Assembly (NCBI RefSeq): GCF_001642995.1
Contig: NZ_LOHS01000081.1
Coordinates: 84,230 to 148,229, forward strand
Origin: Streptomyces jeddahensis
GTDB lineage: Bacteria; Actinomycetota; Actinomycetes; Streptomycetales; Streptomycetaceae
Length of the DNA stretch: 64,000 nucleotides
Direction: 5' to 3'
Below the pieces are notes generated by a model. The model was not told the DNA's origin. It did not search any database and was given only the letters and a program-made list of their open reading frames with translations. Below are positions 62,269-64,000 of the stretch, piece after piece. The position numbers were made by a program, and so were the translations under genes. Each line of letters starts with the position of its first letter. Within the stretch, counting starts at the first letter, position 1.

Positions 62269-62946
62269 TCACGACGGCGTGTCCAGCCGGTAGCCCACGC
62301 CCCGCACCGTGCGGATCAGGGTCGGCGAGGACGGCACGTCCTCGACCTTGGCGCGCAACCGCTGCACACAGGCGTCGACGAGCCGGGAGTCGCCGAGGTA
62401 GTCGTGCTCCCAGACCAGGCGCAGCAGCTGCTGCCGCGACAGCGCCTGACCGGGCCTGCGGCTCAGCTCAAGGAGCAGACGCAGCTCGGTCGGCGTCAGC
62501 TGCAGATCCTCGCCGTTCTTGGTGACCGTCATGGCCGCGCGGTCGATGACCACGTTTCCGAACGTCGCGGAGTCGTTCGCCTCCCGCTCGCCGCGGCGCA
62601 GCACGGCACGGATGCGCGCGTCCAGCACCCGGCCCTGCACGGGCTTGACGACATAGTCGTCGGCACCGGACTCCAGCCCGACCACCACGTCGATGTCGTC
62701 GCTGCGCGCGGTCAGCAGGATGATCGGCAGCTGGTCGGTGCGCCGGATGCGCCGGCACACCTCGAATCCGTCGATGCCGGGCAGCATCACGTCCAGCACG
62801 ATCAGGTCCGGCCGCTGCTCGCGCAGCAGCTTCAGACCGTCCTCGCCGCTGGCAGCGGTGGCCACACGGTGCCCCTGGCGCGTCAGCGACAGCTCCAGGG
62901 CCGTACGGATGGCGTCGTCGTCCTCGATCAGCAACAGGGAAGGCAC
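62269..62946 (-). CDS. afsQ1: Two-component response regulator AfsQ1
   Basis: A 225-residue OmpR/PhoB-type regulator. The receiver domain has the acidic pocket EDDD (8-11), phospho-acceptor Asp52 (LIVLDVMLPG), Thr in LLTARSDD and Lys in VVKPVQGR. A winged-helix DNA-binding domain follows (LTPTELRLLLELSRRPGQAL, SRLVDACVQRLRAKVED, RTVRGVGYRLD). From GTG 62946 the length equals that of S. coelicolor AfsQ1; an ATG six codons earlier (62964) is possible. It binds GTnAC-n6-GTnAC sites, and one lies before the divergent sigQ. It lies 217 bases upstream of afsQ2 on the same strand. Confidence 0.95.
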   Translation of the reverse strand: MPSLLLIEDDDAIRTALELSLTRQGHRVATAASGEDGLKLLREQRPDLIVLDVMLPGIDGFEVCRRIRRTDQLPIILLTARSDDIDVVVGLESGADDYVVKPVQGRVLDARIRAVLRRGEREANDSATFGNVVIDRAAMTVTKNGEDLQLTPTELRLLLELSRRPGQALSRQQLLRLVWEHDYLGDSRLVDACVQRLRAKVEDVPSSPTLIRTVRGVGYRLDTPS

Positions 62947-63073
62947 GGCGTCATTCTGACTCATCGCGTGGTGGGGTTTCGACAGTTGCGGCGCTCCCAC
63001 CCACACGCGCGTACCTCGAACTCCTGTGAAGGATCTTTGACAACGCCCCGGTGGACCCCCGCGCCGGGGCGCT

Positions 63074-63089
63074 GTGACAGGTCTGTGAC
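63074..63089. promoter_or_regulatory. AfsQ1 box between afsQ1 and sigQ
   Basis: GTGAC-AGGTCT-GTGAC is a perfect match to the AfsQ1 binding pattern (two GTnAC repeats 6 bases apart). It lies 87 bases before the sigQ ATG and in the region divergent to afsQ1, as in S. coelicolor. Confidence 0.85.
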
Positions 63090-63176
63090 AGTCGGCGGAC
63101 ACCGCCATGAAGTCGCCCCGGCAGAGTTTTCGTCACAGCAAGGACCGAGACCCACTCCACCGACGGGGGGCGCGAG

Positions 63177-63950
63177 ATGAGCACGCTGCACAGCACCACG
63201 ACTAGCGCAGTCGTCACGCGTCTCCACGACGTCCGGGGCACGGGTCAGCACGAGAAGTCCGGTGCCGTGAGCGGGCGGGGGTGCGCTCGCGGCACCGGGC
63301 GTCAGCACACCGTGTACATGACGGTGGTTGACGCGCACACGGGGGTAAGCAACAGCGGGGGAGCTCACGGGGGAGCCGCGTACGGGGAGGCATCGGGGGA
63401 GCGTCGTACCAGGTCGGAGACTGTAGATGCCGAAGCGGCGTTTACCGCCTACGTCCAGGAGCGCCGCGCCTCCCTCTACGCGACCGCGTACCACCTGACC
63501 GGAGACCGGTTCGAGGCCGAGGATCTGCTGCAGAGCGCCCTCTTCTCGACGTACAAGGCCTGGGACAGGATCAGTGACAAGGCCGCGGTGGGCGGTTACC
63601 TCCGTCGCACCATGACCAACCTGCACATCAGCGCGTGGCGCCGCCGCAAGCTGAACGAGTACCCGACCGAGGAGCTGCCGGAGACGGCCGGTGACACGGA
63701 CGCGATGCGCGGCACCGAGCTGCGCGCCGTGCTGTGGCAGGCGCTGGCCCGGTTGCCCGAACTCCAGCGCACCATGCTGGTCCTCCGCTACTACGAGGGC
63801 CGTACGGACCCGGAGATCGCGGAGATCCTCGGCATCAGTGTCGGCACGGTGAAGTCGAGCATCTGGCGCTCCCTGCGTCGGCTGCGCGAGGACGACGTCC
63901 TGAGCTTCGGCCGTGACGAGGAGGAGTCCTTCGGCGAGCTGGTCGCCTGA
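63177..63950 (+). CDS. sigQ: SigE-family ECF sigma factor SigQ
   Basis: A 257-residue sigma factor. An N-terminal extension of about 85 residues, rich in Gly, Ser and Thr, precedes region 2 (AAFTAYVQERRASLYATAYH, RFEAEDLLQSALFSTYKAW, MTNLHISAWRRRKLNEYP) and region 4 (LARLPELQRTMLVLRYYEGR, AEILGISVGTVKSSIWRSL). The YxxERRxxLYxTAYxLTGD pattern is that of the SigE-family ECF group. It is divergent from afsQ1 and follows a perfect AfsQ1 box, matching the known afsQ1/Q2-sigQ locus. GGGGGGCGCGAG precedes ATG 63177. The acidic tail (DEEESFGELVA) ends 50 bases before the window edge. Confidence 0.92.
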   Translation: MSTLHSTTTSAVVTRLHDVRGTGQHEKSGAVSGRGCARGTGRQHTVYMTVVDAHTGVSNSGGAHGGAAYGEASGERRTRSETVDAEAAFTAYVQERRASLYATAYHLTGDRFEAEDLLQSALFSTYKAWDRISDKAAVGGYLRRTMTNLHISAWRRRKLNEYPTEELPETAGDTDAMRGTELRAVLWQALARLPELQRTMLVLRYYEGRTDPEIAEILGISVGTVKSSIWRSLRRLREDDVLSFGRDEEESFGELVA

Positions 63951-64000
63951 GGTCTGGGGGGGAGCAACGGGGGAAGGTGGGGGACCACGGGGGAATACGG

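Overview
The window is chromosomal DNA from a Streptomyces species. G+C is very high throughout, genes show strong third-position G/C bias, start codons are often GTG, and the gene families are typical of the genus (XRE/DUF397 pairs, many ECF sigma factors, Tat and lipoprotein exports, long secreted Rhs proteins). From memory, the order teichulosonic-acid genes, nucleoside transporter, cdd, deoA, add, afsQ2, afsQ1, sigQ is that of one S. coelicolor chromosome arm. No tRNA, rRNA, CRISPR array, phage or complete insertion sequence is visible.

Layout. 1-10.4 kb: a mixed set of small genes, namely a cut membrane protein, an isochorismatase-like hydrolase, a secreted amidase with FG-GAP repeats, an MmpS-like protein, an XRE/DUF397 regulatory pair, a PIN-like remnant, a lipoprotein and a short SUKH protein. 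10.5-15.1 kb: two paralogous modules, each an ECF sigma factor followed by a single-pass membrane protein with a shared two-cysteine external domain. 15.4-19.0 kb: an L,D-transpeptidase lipoprotein, a methylmalonyl-CoA mutase-type large subunit without a B12 domain, and a LysE/LeuE exporter. 19.2-30.3 kb: a 3041-residue secreted Rhs toxin with a HINT processing domain and an HNH-like C-terminus, followed by a SUKH immunity gene and two further immunity-like genes.

30.3-40.2 kb: a propeller-like hypothetical protein and a divergent cell-wall glycopolymer locus. It holds a GT2 glycosyltransferase, a polysialyltransferase-family enzyme and an O-acyltransferase on the minus strand, and a putative glycosyltransferase, a CMP-nonulosonate synthetase/HAD fusion, a NeuB-type synthase and a second transferase-like protein on the plus strand. 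The set fits Kdn (teichulosonic acid) polymer synthesis. 40.3-43.2 kb: a PhoX-type phosphatase and an M20 amidohydrolase.

43.5-52.0 kb and 57.2 kb: a nucleoside uptake and salvage system. Two tandem BMP-family binding lipoproteins, a double ABC ATPase, two permeases, cytidine deaminase and thymidine phosphorylase are followed further on by adenosine deaminase. Both binding-protein genes and the adenosine deaminase gene carry the same palindromic motif (TCTACGCGCGTTA or TCTACGCGCGTAG) at their promoters, pointing to a common regulator. 52.1-57.1 kb: a STAS protein overlapping a SigG-type ECF sigma factor, a divergent MFS/LysR pair with a clear operator, and an alpha/beta hydrolase with Asp at the nucleophile position. 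58.4-64 kb: a small secreted protein, PspC and VanZ proteins, then a lipoprotein, afsQ2 and afsQ1, divergent from sigQ with a perfect AfsQ1 box between them.

Several Streptomyces-type interspersed repeats are present. They include an inverted pair about 12.7 kb apart flanking the nucleoside locus, and a short palindromic element that lies in frame inside the acyltransferase gene.
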